From Ampullaceana balthica (lineage: Eukaryota; Mollusca; Gastropoda; Lymnaeidae): a stretch of DNA of 64,000 bases. This document shows positions 1-11,933 of this stretch, piece after piece; the stretch's first letter is position 1, and every line of letters begins with the position of its first letter. The stretch is taken from assembly GCA_944989445.1 (NCBI GenBank), contig CALYLW010000164.1, positions 745,001-809,000 on the forward strand. The letters are read 5' to 3'. The notes beneath the pieces are model-generated. The model ran no database searches and was not told the DNA's origin. It was given only the letters and a program-made list of their open reading frames with translations. The position numbers and the translations under genes were made by a program.

Positions 1-165
1 AATCTGATGGAAGGTTATTTTAATAGTATATTTGATAGAGAGAAGACAAGTCTTTGCAGAAATCTGATAGAAGTTTATTTCAATAGTATATTTGATTGAG
101 AGCAGACTTGGCAAGTCTTGGCAGAAATATGATAGAAGGTTATTTTAATAGTATGTAAAAAAAAA
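1..165. repeat. 60-64 bp tandem repeat, about 2.5 copies
   Basis: Three successive copies of a unit beginning AATCTGATGGAAGGTTATTT start near 1, 61 and 125. The array is probably cut by the window edge. It lies downstream of, or within an intron of, the minus-strand VWA8 gene. No coding potential is seen. Confidence 0.75.
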
Positions 166-349
166 GGTAGTACAATTTTCTGGGAATTAATATAACATCT
201 GTCTTAAACCTGCTGAACCAAATTCTAGAATTCGCCAGCTTTAAGTGAAAATAAGATTCAATTCTTAATTCCAACTAGCAACACTCAGACAGCAAGATTG
301 AACAAAGTAATGGGGGTGAGACTGCAATCAGGCTTTTAAATAGGTAAAT

Positions 350-639
350 GTATAATATAAAAACAGGGTATTAGTAGGCCTGACAGGACGTAACTCAATT
401 GATTGATTGGCCCACACCCACCCTATCCTTTCCTATATAAGCTCTTACTTTTCTCTCTTTGCTTTATCCCTACTGGACTATTTTGATTTCACCGCAGCTA
501 AGTGTTTTTTAAAATTATTATTTCGTTTTATTCGTTTCATTTGTGTACTATTTGTCCGTTGAGGAAGGCTCTTTGCCCAAACGTTCACTGTTGTGTTACG
601 TCCTGTCAGGCCTACTAATACCCAGTTTTTATATTATAC
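350..639. mobile_element. 290-bp foldback element with 45-bp inverted ends
   Basis: Positions 350-394 and 595-639 are inverted copies of each other with a single mismatch (both contain GGCCTGACAGGACGTAAC). Between them lie a TATATAAG box near 434 and a GC-rich small hairpin near 565-577 (AAGGCTCTTTGCCC) followed by AAACG. No transposase and no clear target duplication are seen. The layout, a promoter-like box and a small hairpin inside inverted repeats, could come from the terminal region of a retroelement, but the class is not settled. Confidence 0.7.
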
Positions 640-1210
640 AAGATTGAACAAATGCTTTATAGCAGTTGTCTAATGTTGGCAGCTAGCTTATAATTAAGTT
701 ATAATTGCAAAATCTTCCAACCAAATCATATTCGGTACATGTGCCTTTAAAATTAAACAAATGGAAAGAAGAAGAGTCATTACTAGAGGCCCCTCCCCGC
801 CCCCCACCCTAAATCTCTTGACGGGATGTGATGAAAGTAATAGAGAAAATATTTTAAGGGTAGTTGCAGAACAACAGGACATCGCCGTGCCAGCTTGCTA
901 TTGTTAACTTCTCGCAGGACAACAATCACATCATTGAGGGCTTGATCTGTTTAACAACAAAGTCCTCCCCAGTGAAGAGCAAAGTGAAGAAACAAGAAAG
1001 GTCTCTGTCTGTATGCTGCTCAGGGCCTTTCAAGTGTAAAGTTGTTTGTTTTGTTGTGTTGCCTTCCTAAAGTTTTCATAGATCAACTTTATATTGTAAT
1101 CTGAAGCAAGTGAGCATCGTTCAACACCAGCCCATTGCCGTATTCTTTCAAAACACACTGTTGAGAGTGTGGCATTTGATTGAATCTGTCCAACGACAGC
1201 CCGCACTCAC

Positions 1211-4200
1211 CTGGCCAGACAGGCTTTGTGTATCACACTGTGCAGATCTTCACTGGGAAACTTGGCCAGTCTCCTGGCCACCCTCAGCAGTTGGCGGGTC
1301 GACAAACTTGATGCCAGCGACTGGAGCTGAGGTTGTAAACAAACAACACAAAAAACACAGGTGAGGATGGGCTTTTTAAAAATTTATTTAGGACATCTGC
1401 TGTCAGCGGTTGTGCTCAGCGTAATGTTCATCTTTTTATTTACTTACTAGCGTATAACCCGTCAAAAATGAGGGAAGTTTTCAAAATAAATACACATCAG
1501 ATTAAAAACTAACGTAATACAGAACTTTCATTTATTTGATTTGATTCATTTATTATCATATTGAACAATTTTATGCGGAACGTACAAAAAGTGTTATTTT
1601 TGGTACAGTAATTTGGTGCGCTGCTTTCTAAAAACTATAAAACAAAAGCGATCGCAGCGCCACCGAACAGCATTACATCCTCGCAGCGCCACCTAACAGC
1701 ATTACATTACAATATATCCATACAGACAACGGGAATTATGTATATTGATTGTTAACTGCAGTATTTTTTTAAAATTATCTTTTACACTTACTGTGCCATC
1801 TGGGGAGCCTCTAAGCTTATGTACAACGTCAAACAGTTTATTTAAGTTTGGAGCTTGAGACACCTGTAATACAAGTAATACAAGTAGCAGCTGTGTAATT
1901 GTCAACAGTTTCTATTGAAACCTCTAGCATGTCTGTAATTTCATTGACGAAGAAGAAATATCAACAGTGACGTGATGATGGTGTTTATAGTAGTCCTTTG
2001 CGCACTTTTTATTTAGGTCAGTAGCTACCCAACGTGGGTCAATTACTGGAAATAAACTGCAAGTGTCGATGAATAGGTGAGATAAAACACATTATTGATG
2101 GGATACGTTTTCAAACAAAAGCACACATAAAAACTAGGAAGGGAAATATTAGTCTGTGTATGCATACTAATTATTTCAACTGGACAACTTAGTTTAGTTT
2201 CAGGCAAGCCTTCTCAGATAAAAAAAACTTAGCACTGTTTATTTTTTAACACATTCAGGATTATCTAATAAAAGATCAAATGAAAGAGCTTACGAAATAA
2301 TGATAATTTGAGTACTTATATAGCGCAGAACCCCAGAAAGAAGCTGGGCTCATAGTGCTTCACATTAAAATGGTTACACATTTAATTATAAATGCATTCA
2401 AATTAAAGCATTCAAATCCTAATTGAAAAATTACAAAAAACATATAATGATATTGATGGTGCACATAAGTAGCAGCACAACAAAAAAAAGTTCAGATATA
2501 ACAATAAACCATCGATCGCCTACCAGTTTTGATATGACATCCATCTCCTCCTTCCTGGACAGTGGCCTCATGTTGTGGTACAGGAACATGGTCAACATCT
2601 CTGGAGAAAGCCACTGCTGCTTGGAGCTGCCCACCACCGGGGGCTCGGACAGGGCGATGATGCGGAACGACGGGTGGATGGGGAGGATGTTCCTGGAACA
2701 CGAGAAGTTGGGCAGATTTTTTAAACAGAAATTTGGTCACAAAAATGTACCAGTTAAGAATTCATTTTAACAGAATGGAAATTAAACCATTGGAAAGGGT
2801 AAAAAGTTTTATATTTTTAACAGTTATTCATATATAATTGAGTTACAAACAATGTTCTCTCTGAGTTTCGTTGGTCAGTGTGCAAAATGACAAACTCATG
2901 AGCAAACTTGCACAGCAACAATTTTTGTCCTAAATTTTACACCCCATAAACACAGTTACTATATTATCCGTAATCAAAATTTGCTGCGCTGTAATTCTAA
3001 ACTGCTGCGCGGCATTGGTCAGATACCTGCGCGGCCGCAAATCCGCAACTTTAAGGGAACATTTGTTACAGACCTGAATGATATAAGTCATATTTTTTTT
3101 AAATGATCTTATGTTCCATTGAAGGAGCTTGCATAGAGCACTGACCGATTTTGTAGGTCTTGATCCGATAGTCCAGTCTCTGCTTTAATATCTTCATACT
3201 TGTCTCTACTGAGGAGCCTTGTACCATCAAACAGCTGCAGTTCTCTTTCACTAACAAGTCTGATGATGAGGAAGGAGTCAAGTAGAATTATGTCATGTTT
3301 AAAAATAAAATCATGTCACTCATTCACTTTTACACTAACACCAGCTCATACACATGCTAGATACATAGTTGGTCAACTTGGTGCACATAATTTTTTTATA
3401 AGCTTTAGCAAATTATAAAAGCTTTTGATTTATGTACTAAAACATTTATTATGGAATAAAACTTTTTTTTATTACATTAATGTGTCAAACTTTAAAATAT
3501 TTTATTTAAATCTTAAAATTATTTTGATTTTCAAGAAATACATTCACTAAATACTTTTTCAAAAACTTAACTGAAGTTGAAAATTTACAAATGCTCAGTT
3601 TCCGAAAATGCATGAAGCATTAAACAGACCTGTGCAGCACTGAAAAAGAACCAGAATTGACCCTGTGGACACCGTCCAGCACAGCAAGGCTACCCTCTAG
3701 AGCGGCAGTGACCAGGGGCGTTGGCCTCCACACGGTATCTCCGTTGGGTAAGGTTGTTCGTTGTTGGAGGAGATCGCGTGAGGTCATGTCCTAATCAATG
3801 GATGAAAACTTCAAATTTCAATGGCAGATGTGCTAACAGGCTGGGAACCCTTATTTGATGTTAAAAGAATTCACACATCTCTTATTAGAAACATACATTC
3901 AAGACTGTAGCATCCAATTGCATTGGACTTAGCTACTGTTTAGTGAAGCTTCATAATTAAGTTGAATAGTGCTATCTGACAAATTTGTGTGTGAACAAGC
4001 CAAACACATACAACCTCTTTTGGGGATGAATTCCATAGAATCTTGAAAAGGTTTCTCAAAGTGATTTTTATAAAAATACTAGTGTATTACCCGTCAAAAA
4101 TGACGGAAGTTTTCAAAATGAATACATTTCAGCTGAAATCTATTAATTTTGAAAAAAATACACATCAGAATAATAAATAATGTAATACAGAACTTTTATT

Positions 4201-7200
4201 TAATTATATTTAATTATATTTGATTAATTTATTATCATAGTGAACAATTTTATGCGGAACATTCGAAAAGTGTTATTTTTGGTGCAGTAATTTGGTGCGC
4301 TGCGTTCTAAAATTAGTAGCGTTACAGACAGACATGACAGACGTGACAGAGATTGCAAATTATGTATATTGATTTTATCACACATTTGGAAGATTGTAAA
4401 CCTTAAAATTAAATGAAAGTACCTGATACAGCAAGATTGTACACCTTAAAATTAAATGAAAGTACCTGATGCAGCAAGATTGTAAACCTTGCAATTAAAT
4501 GTAAGTACCTGTTACAGCAAGATTGTAAACCTTGCAATTAAATGAAAGTACCTAATACAGCAAGATTGTAATCCTTGAAATTAAATGATGAAAGTACCTG
4601 ATACAGCAAGATTGTAAACCTTAAAGTTAAATGAAAGTACCTGATACAGCAAGATTGTAAACCTTAAAGTTAAATGAAAGTACCTGATACAGCAAGATTG
4701 TAAACCTTAAAGTTAAATGAAAGTACCTGATACAGCAAGATTGTAAACCTTGCAATTAAATGTAAGTACCTGATACAGCAAGATTGTAAACCTTAAAGTT
4801 AAATAAAAGTACCTGATACAGCAAGATTGTAAACCTTGCAATTAAATGTAAGTACCTGATACAGCAAGATTGTAAACCTTAAAGTTAAATGAAAGTACCT
4901 GATACAGCAAGATTGTAAACATTAAAATTTAATGAAAGTACCTGATACAGCAAGATTGTAAACCTTTAAATTAAATGAAAGTACCTGATACAGCAAGATT
5001 GTAAACCTTAAAGTTAAATGAAAGTACCTGATACAGCATGATTGGCTCCACATGATAGCCCAGCATGTCAGCAAACTGCTTGACCACAACACTTTTACCA
5101 CAGCCCTGCAAGTCATTCGAATTTCTAGGTTTATCACATGGAGATCATTTACATTACCAATTGAGTATCAAGGCTAACAAATATCTGTTCATGTCAACTG
5201 ACTTAAATTTACAGCTTAAATATATATACAACTAGCCTTGGGCCCGATGATACAGAAATCTTTGGTGTAATGTGATTGCATTATTTCAGACAAAACTGTG
5301 TTGTGGTACTGAGTGTTGACAAAGTGTCTGTCACTGGATGCAAGATCTGCGTTCAGAGTACCAGCAGGAACCTTGAGAAAAATGAAGAAATCCCAAACTT
5401 AAACACATGCAAAAGAAAATATTTCCACGTTGCCATCTTATTGCAACAAATGTTTTAATGTTATTTTAACAAAAAACCAAATGTCTTTTTTTGTGTGTGT
5501 AAAACAGTCAGCTATACTCTCATAAACAAAAACAAACTCAAAACATATTTCACCTCAAGGTTAGAGAAAGATTTCCCATGTTTGACTTTGACTGATGCCC
5601 GGTTTCCTTTTCTAGACAGTTCAGCAACAGCGGATGGGACTTCAGATTTGGGAGATGAAATTTCAAATTTCTTTTAAAAAAATATTTAAAAATCATGTGA
5701 GAAAAAATTCAAATTTCATATTTAACAAAATCTTTGGAACAATAATCATCAATGGCAAAAATTATTTACATTTATTTGGTAATAAGTGAGGCACCATTGA
5801 TTAAATTCAGTGTTTTCTTCTGATTTTTAAAGTAAACATTATATAATTAATGTAATAAATCAAGAAAATAAATTTTAATCCACTGGAAAAAATGCAATGT
5901 CATTATAAAGCATTTTGCGAATTATGAAACAAAAATCTTTTTTTTAAATGTTTATTATGGGGGATCCACATGAGAATAAACATGTGTTAAACATTGTTTT
6001 CCTTTAATGTTAGGCTGGGAGAAGATGGGGAACAAACAGACATGAGATTGACAGGTGCAAATTTTCACGCATAACCCAACATGTTGATCTTGTCATCATT
6101 TCCTATCACCATAGAAACTGATAATACTGTTAGGTATTATAGGAAATATTTTTCGTCATGTTAGATAACTCACCTTCATTGTTTCCTCAACTGCTTCTTT
6201 CCCTTCTTTCCCTAGCATTGTATGAAATGGGTATACCCTGTGTAACAGCTCAGCATCTGAACAACTAGGCATTGCATTCTGAAAAGGATGATTAAATTCA
6301 ATTAACTGTTGAGTAGAATACTGTTTTCAGCTTATTTCCTGTGGCTAAAGCGTGTTTCGAAAAAAGGCATCATTATAAAAAGATTGCTCAAGTAAGAGAA
6401 GAAGAATTTGTTTAAAAATCACAATGTTTAATGAGTGTCCTTCGATGGCTACACCTTAGTTATAATCTAAAGATGTGTAATGCTTATGATAGTGTTAATC
6501 TGTTATCACAGAGTTTGGCTATATCCAAAAAGACCAAATGAATGTGATTAGATAATTTCACTGAGGAAAAGTTAAAAAATCATTTTTCATGCTTTTAGAA
6601 ATCCAAGTATCTGAAACCTCATATATATTACGAGACTAAACATTTATTGAACTATAGCACATTGCTTTCAAATAAACTTATTAACTTGAAACATTAAACA
6701 CTCTTATTAGAAAAGTTTAGTCATTTAAATGTTCACTACTGAAATTTTTTATTTAAAAAAAAACATATTAATGCCTAAAGATCACTGAGCTAACACAATA
6801 TAATAATTAGGATTGCCACATGTCGTGTGTACCATTATTTTAACAATATGAGGCAGGTTGTCCAAAGGAAAATCTGGTAGACCTATACTGGAACTCTCTC
6901 TTTGCAGCAGTGTTACAGCAAATGATAACAGCTGAGATAACCTGAGTTTTAGATAAACAAATAAAATTATATTCAAAGTTTTCATTAGTTAATACAATGT
7001 TGTGTTATGTTTTAAATGATGAAGAACACACAGAAGAGAAAAGAAATATCAATTTATAGCTGTAAACATTATTAATTGAACTTACCTGTCTGGAGTAACT
7101 CTGGGAGCCAAAGATTGAAGTTCTTCAAAAAGCTCCTAAAGATATGATGTCACATAAATTTTAGTCATGGTCTCTAAAAATTAAGTTGAAATTCAACCAT

Positions 7201-10200
7201 AGATACTAAGATCAACATTACTTTTAGAAACTAAGATCAACATTACTTTTAGAAACTAAGATCAACATTACTTTTAGAAACTAAGATCAACATTACTTTT
7301 AGAAACTAAGATCAACATTACTTTTAGAAACTAAGATCAACATTACTTTTAGAAACTAAGATCAATAGTACTTTTAGAAACTAAGATCAACATTACTTTT
7401 AGAAACTAAGATCAATAGTACTTTTAGAAACTAAGATCAATAGTTCTTTTTCAAAGATTAAGCACTTAACAAAATTTTAATGAAAAACTGAAGAAAAAAA
7501 AATTTTTCCCAGCTCATGTCTTGAATAATTGCAAATTTGTTTCCAATAATTTGAAAACAGTACAAAAATAAATGAAAAAAAGCACTAGCAAACCAGAGAC
7601 TTATTAGGAAATCAACTAATCTAAACACATCTATATTTATTTAATAATCCCTTGCCATTGTAATTTTTCTCTGATTTTTTTGTAGCATGGGTTAAGGACT
7701 TTCTTGTGATGCGTTGATAAAAGCTTTGAAACATCTACTACATGAGGATCATAATTTATTAAAATTCACTGCATCAACTTACTTTGAAAGGTATGGCATG
7801 AATATCCCTGGCTTGGAACCTGGAGCGAAGAGGTGGATCTAAAGGGTTCCCTTGATAGCGTGGAATAGGCAGGCCAAGGGCGATAACTCTAAAGTCCTTG
7901 CTAACACGAACAAGTCGCAGTTCATCTAGTTCTTCTTGCGTGTGGTCAGCAAGAAGACGATCATATCGGTCAGCTGCCATGAGAAATCTGCCATCATCTA
8001 GCTGCATTTCCCTGTTTTCCAAAAGGTTATTGAGTACAGGGAGGACATTTCTTTCAGCCTTCTCAATACCCTCCAGGACTAGGATGCGACCTTCCAAGGC
8101 TGCCCTAACAGCACACTAGATAAAATAAAGAATGGTGAGGTAAATGTGTTTGCCTTAATAAAACTTTCAGATTTTTTAAAATTAAGGATCTAACTGTCAC
8201 ACTTTTTTCACTTTTACTAATAAATAAATAAAGTGAAATCTGTACAAACAAATTAGAAACCTGATCAATATATGATGCAGTCCCACTTTCAATCTCTCTT
8301 CGTTGCTTCAGGTCAGACTCTGTTGTATCTCTGGACAGGGAGACATATTCTAATTCTCTTTTTGTCAGTTGCTGGGAAAATAAAAATGTAAATAGAAGGT
8401 ACACTTTTGTAACAGTCAAAACATAATGCCTACTAAATATCTTTCATTTAATCATTAATGAAAATCTTACCAAGGTTCACTGACAAAAAGGCCCTGGACT
8501 AATAGTAAAAAATTCAATCAAATATTATATTCGAATTTTTACTCACCGATTCAGTTTCATGTTTAGTTCACAAAAAACCATAATAATGACATCACAAGAA
8601 TGAATTTAATAGCCTTTACTCAATATGGTACAAAGTCGTGGTTCTTTGTCAACAAGAAATAATGTAATAACATCACAAGAAATAATTTTTTTTTAAGGGT
8701 GAAAAAGTTGACAAAAGCTTAAAATGCCAAAAAATGTAAACTTTTTGTTAAAACATGTAAAAAATTTGTCTGGGGCCGTTTTGACCGGGGGCCGTTGTAT
8801 CAGGGCTGTTTTGACCGGACACCATTCACCTCTTACCAAATACATCATGGCAATCTGTCTCCTCAATGGTCCAGGAGGTCCAATCAGAAACACATCTTGA
8901 CCAAGAGAATCCTGAAGATATATTTTGATATTTTAAAAAGCATGCCTTGGCCTTAAAATGACTTTCCTTTAATTCCTTAGCATTATTTATACACTAAAAG
9001 AAATAATAAAACTAAAAGTTAAAAATACCTTCTGCATTATCCATCTTAAATGTCTTAAAATAGACTGTGAAGGTTGGTCTTTCACTGAAAATATATTTTT
9101 TTATGACAATATAGGAATTTAATTCAAATTTCCATAGACAGGTTAAGGTTCAATAAAAATATCAATGTTGAAAATTTCAATGAAATAATTGATATAAATG
9201 GAAATGTATCTTAGAAGTTTTGATATAACTGACCATAATGAATTTTCTATGATATTGTTTTCTTACCTTCTTTTTATACCTTGATAACATTTATTCAGTA
9301 ATTATTTAAACAAACTTTCCAACAATGTGGAACAAGATTTTCCAATTATTATTATTTACATCATATTTTATGTTCTTACAAGAATGTAATCTATACTCAC
9401 AATATTTTCTAGGCACAAGTTCAGGATGTTTTGGCTCTGACACAACTTTATTTACATCACCTATGGTAACTTTCTTTCCACCTGAAATTAACAGAAACAA
9501 CAGAAAGTAAAGTTGTTTCTTTTTAAATTCTATAAAAGAGAAGCAAAATTATACAGTAATTCCTTGCTATTTCGGGGTTCACATTGCTTGGATTCATGCC
9601 TTCGATGGTTTTTAAATATCATAGTAGTATTACTAGTTACTACTACTATTGTGGATACACCTTAGGAAACCAAGGAAATGGTACTGCCATCGGAGGAGAA
9701 GTAAAATATAGTCATCGGCTGCACAGTAAAAGTTAACATCACCTTCATTGTCATCATTTTTACTACAGCATATTCATCATGATCATGTAATATATAGCGT
9801 CTTTACTTGGCTATATGGTAACTGAAACCCTATCTGATTTCATATTCCTTAACTATGCAATTGGCTAATCCATCACTATTTCAGGTGATTTAGGCTATTA
9901 ATCGACAATTTTAGTTATAAGAATATAAAAATAAACTGTGAATAAATATGCCAGTCTCAATGATCAAAGGATTTTCAACAATATTTAACTCTTTCCTCAG
10001 CGCAATTCTTGGTATTTCTTTTATGCACAACAAAATGCATTATACATAATATGCACCAAGTTCAATAACTTTTATGTTACTTATACGCACATTTACATTT
10101 TATTATTCATATCCCCCCCCCCACCACAAAAAATAAATTTAATATGTATTTTTTTAAAAGCAGCTTAGGGCAGTCTATCATCCCACCTGATCTTACCTTT

Positions 10201-10771
10201 TATTTAACATTTTGCTATATTATATGGATGAATTATAATGAATATAATTTTGGGCCTAAAAACTAAAAAAGTTTCTGTATTTGTCCTGAAATTAATGAAG
10301 CCTACCTACTTACTACTTAGACTACACTACAAACTTTTCAAAATTCTGTGGGCTAATCATGCTCTATCCATCAAAATCAATGGCCATTTGATTTACTAAT
10401 TTTAATCTTAAGCTTAAAACTGCACCACTGGCACTGTCACAACTAAATCATAAAATGAACAACAATTTACTACACACACAGTATATAGTATATTTCAAAA
10501 TATTTGCCAGTAAGTCTGTAAACTAGGCTTCAACTTGAAGACTTGAAAGTTATCAGAATCAGGTTCTTCAAATGTCATAACTCAAGTATCAAGACAGTTT
10601 AAAAATGTAGGCCTAAACTAATAAATTATATAACTTTTTTTTCTTACCAGTTGATTCCGACAACAAGCGTATTTGCAAATTAGAAAATCTGACTTCTTGT
10701 GATCCTAATAATATTCCTTGCAAATGATGCAAGCGTCTACTCGCAGTTTCCATTGCGAAAAAAAGCTTCAT
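1211..10771 (-). CDS. VWA8: VWA8, AAA+ ATPase, N-terminal third (17 exons)
   Basis: von Willebrand factor A domain-containing protein 8 is a large mitochondrial AAA+ ATPase (about 1,900 residues in vertebrates). Exons 5' to 3': 10648-10771, 9401-9481, 9029-9084, 8837-8911, 8261-8371, 7783-8115, 7086-7135, 6833-6941, 6174-6278, 5554-5670, 5237-5371, 5028-5105, 3630-3790, 3146-3259, 2524-2692, 1792-1863, 1211-1326. All phases join, giving 668 codons plus two bases. The Met at 10771 opens an Arg-rich, acid-poor leader that suits mitochondrial import; a second Met is at 10753. The first AAA module has a degenerate P-loop (GPPGPLRR, about residue 98) and ILVLEG (about 160). The second has a canonical P-loop (GPKGCGKS, residues 430-437) and LAVLDG (about 493). 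The remaining AAA modules and the VWA domain lie beyond the left edge. All junctions are GT-AG except the GC donor at 5236. Assignment rests on remembered family sequence; exon limits are read directly. Confidence 0.93.
1447..1748 (-). mobile_element. Non-autonomous Helitron, copy 1
   Basis: Read on the minus strand, this 302-bp unit starts TCAATATACATAATT after an A and ends CTAG before a T. Near the 3' end is an imperfect hairpin (CCTCATTTTTGACGG), spaced from CTAG as in Helitrons. It has no target duplication, as expected. The body is shared with 4079-4372. It lies in the VWA8 intron between exons 1211-1326 and 1792-1863. Confidence 0.7.
2300..2370. repeat. Dispersed repeat fragment (AGCGC...GGCTCA type)
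   Basis: The stretch TATAGCGCAGAACCCCAG followed by GCTGGGCTCATAGTGCTT has a second copy at about 15318-15362 (TATAGCGCTGTATCCCAG, then GCCAGGCTCACAGCACTT). Both sit next to TAA-rich sequence. Probably the 3' end of a SINE or LINE family. Confidence 0.5.
2849..3065. mobile_element. hAT-like MITE, CAATGTTC family
   Basis: The left end reads CAATGTTCTCTCTGAG and the right end TTTAAGGGAACATTT, imperfect inverted repeats. Flanking octamers GTTACAAA and GTTACAGA differ at one base, consistent with an 8-bp target duplication. Related pieces ending in AGGGAACATTG are at 16218-16236, 27500-27675 and 29205-29392. It lies in the VWA8 intron between exons 2524-2692 and 3146-3259. Confidence 0.55.
4079..4372 (-). 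mobile_element. Non-autonomous Helitron, copy 2
   Basis: Read on the minus strand it starts TCAATATACATAATT after A and ends CTAG before T. A perfect 6-bp stem hairpin (CCGTCA, AAAA loop, TGACGG; about 4092-4107) lies 9-10 bp inside the CTAG end. At 294 bp it shares its body with copy 1 (1447-1748). A shorter, degenerate, opposite-strand piece of the same family is at about 39555-39632. It directly abuts the splice-donor array that begins at 4390. Confidence 0.75.
4390..5027 (-). repeat. 43-bp tandem array of VWA8 exon-end plus 5' splice site copies
   Basis: About 14 units with a 43-bp period carry, on the minus strand, CTGTATCAG followed by GTACTTTC (or GTACTTAC). The same string forms the end of the real exon 5028-5105 and the start of its intron, so each unit duplicates the last codons and the donor site. 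Most units agree closely; one has a 3-bp insertion (near 4588). The array makes up the first 640 bases of that intron. Confidence 0.9.
5235..5236 (-). other. GC (non-GT) 5' splice site in VWA8
   Basis: On the minus strand exon 5237-5371 ends CCCAAG and the intron starts GCTAGT; the next exon opens after TTGCAG with GGCTGTGGT. Homology demands Pro-Lys joined to Gly-Cys-Gly-Lys, and no GT near the boundary keeps frame, so a GC-AG intron is inferred. The intron splits the codons of the second P-loop. A single-base assembly error is the alternative. Confidence 0.75.
7190..7450. repeat. 25-bp minisatellite in a VWA8 intron
   Basis: Roughly ten head-to-tail units of CTTTTAGAAACTAAGATCAA plus CATTA, with CATTA sometimes replaced by TAGTA or TAGTT near the right end. 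It lies between exons 7086-7135 and 7783-8115 and has no coding potential. Confidence 0.9.
9485..10647. other. VWA8 first intron, no gene seen
   Basis: An AT-rich stretch without a convincing frame. A possible transposon end (CAGTAATTCCTTGCTATTTC) is at 9555-9574, but no partner end was found. Confidence 0.6.
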
Positions 10772-11748
10772 CTCCCTACTACTACGTTAAAAGAAGTTAA
10801 CCACAACCAAGCTGCTACCTAATAATAATAACTAGTTAAATGGTGTTCTTTCATATTTGTATATATAGTGTGCTGTGCTTTGCCAATGAACAAAGTCCAC
10901 AAACTGTGCTTTTAAAAAGGTCAAAGAATTAGTTCATCGATACATAACATAACTTTTTTCTTCTTGATCTAGTATGATCTAGTCGGTACGCTACGGCAAG
11001 CTGCTACTTTTGATCAGGCTATAATAATTATGGATATAGTGAGATTTGATATTTTAAAAAAAAATTATTTGTTATTTTTTTCGAATTATACGTCAAGCTA
11101 AACAATTAGAAAAACTTTTCACGAATACACTATCATCATCGTATAATTCCAGTTCTTCGAATCTTGTCACTTATGTGCTTTTTCTTCAAGTGACGCCCCT
11201 TGGCACAACTTTTTATATTCTGCTATGAAAAATAATCTGTTAAAATTCAGAATTTAGGTGGTGGGGTGGGGGAGAGCTAAAATTATATTTTAACTTTTAT
11301 TTTGTTAAGTCTAGGTAACCGGTACTTTAAAAAAAAATAAAGATAGACGGTAAATTATTGTAAAGAAATAATACTTTTTTCACTATCTAGTTTCTTAATT
11401 TGTAACTTTAATTTGGACGTAAATTGCAACTGATCTGAAAAACCAAGTAGTATAAAGTAGGCTGAAGTAGAAGTAGAATGAGATTACGGAATACTGTTGT
11501 GCTAGTACATGTCTTTGATTCTTTAAGTTTCTCATTTGCATCTGTTATACAAGCGAAAATTAGTGTGCGCAGTCAAATTCCAACAGCAGCCAATAGAATT
11601 GCAACAACATACAAGGACTTAAACAATATAAGAAAATAAAAGTTTGTAATTTTGTTAGCTTAGCTAGATTTGAAAAGTGTTCACCGTAAGAATATTAAGT
11701 TGATGTAATAAATATAACAAGGAGCTATTTTAAGGCTACTTTTAACAG
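10772..11748. promoter_or_regulatory. Head-to-head intergenic interval, candidate shared promoter
   Basis: This 977-bp gap separates the VWA8 start codon (minus) from the first supported plus-strand exon. It is AT-rich with no transposon recognised, unlike nearly every other gap in the window. Candidate TATA-like strings (ATATATAG near 10861) occur, but no core promoter can be assigned from sequence alone. Confidence 0.35.
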
Positions 11749-11933
11749 CTTTTGAAAAAGTGACAGAGGCTGATACAGACTTAAACGTGCGAACAGACGC
11801 AGGGAATTTACTAGTCACAATGGAATCTTTCCCCCTTTTAAAAATGATTTTTGCCTCTGCAAAACCTGAAGAGGTCAAATATGCCAGAAATAATTTAGAA
11901 ACAGAGGGGTTTAACTTACTTCATTGTGCAAAG
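11749..11933 (+). CDS. Putative upstream coding exon of RIOX1 or another gene
   Basis: After TTTTTAACAG an open frame runs to a donor AAG|GTTTGC, ending in phase 0, and reads like real protein (it includes VTMESFPLLKMIFASAKPEE). The frame extends 5' to a stop at 11715-11717. Its first ATG is at 11820, so it is either an internal exon or the initiating one. It could join in frame to 15688-15787 or directly to 16381-16536. I do not recognise the sequence, and the N-terminus of NO66 proteins is poorly conserved, so membership in RIOX1 is inference. Confidence 0.4.

Noticed and set aside
864..1364. Plus-strand frames of 68 and 84 codons
   Set aside because: 1110-1364 overlaps the VWA8 exon 1211-1326 on the other strand, which explains its openness; 864-1070 has no domain or splice support.
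4390..7450. Regularly spaced repeats as a CRISPR array
   Set aside because: Units are directly adjacent without variable spacers, and the genome is eukaryotic.
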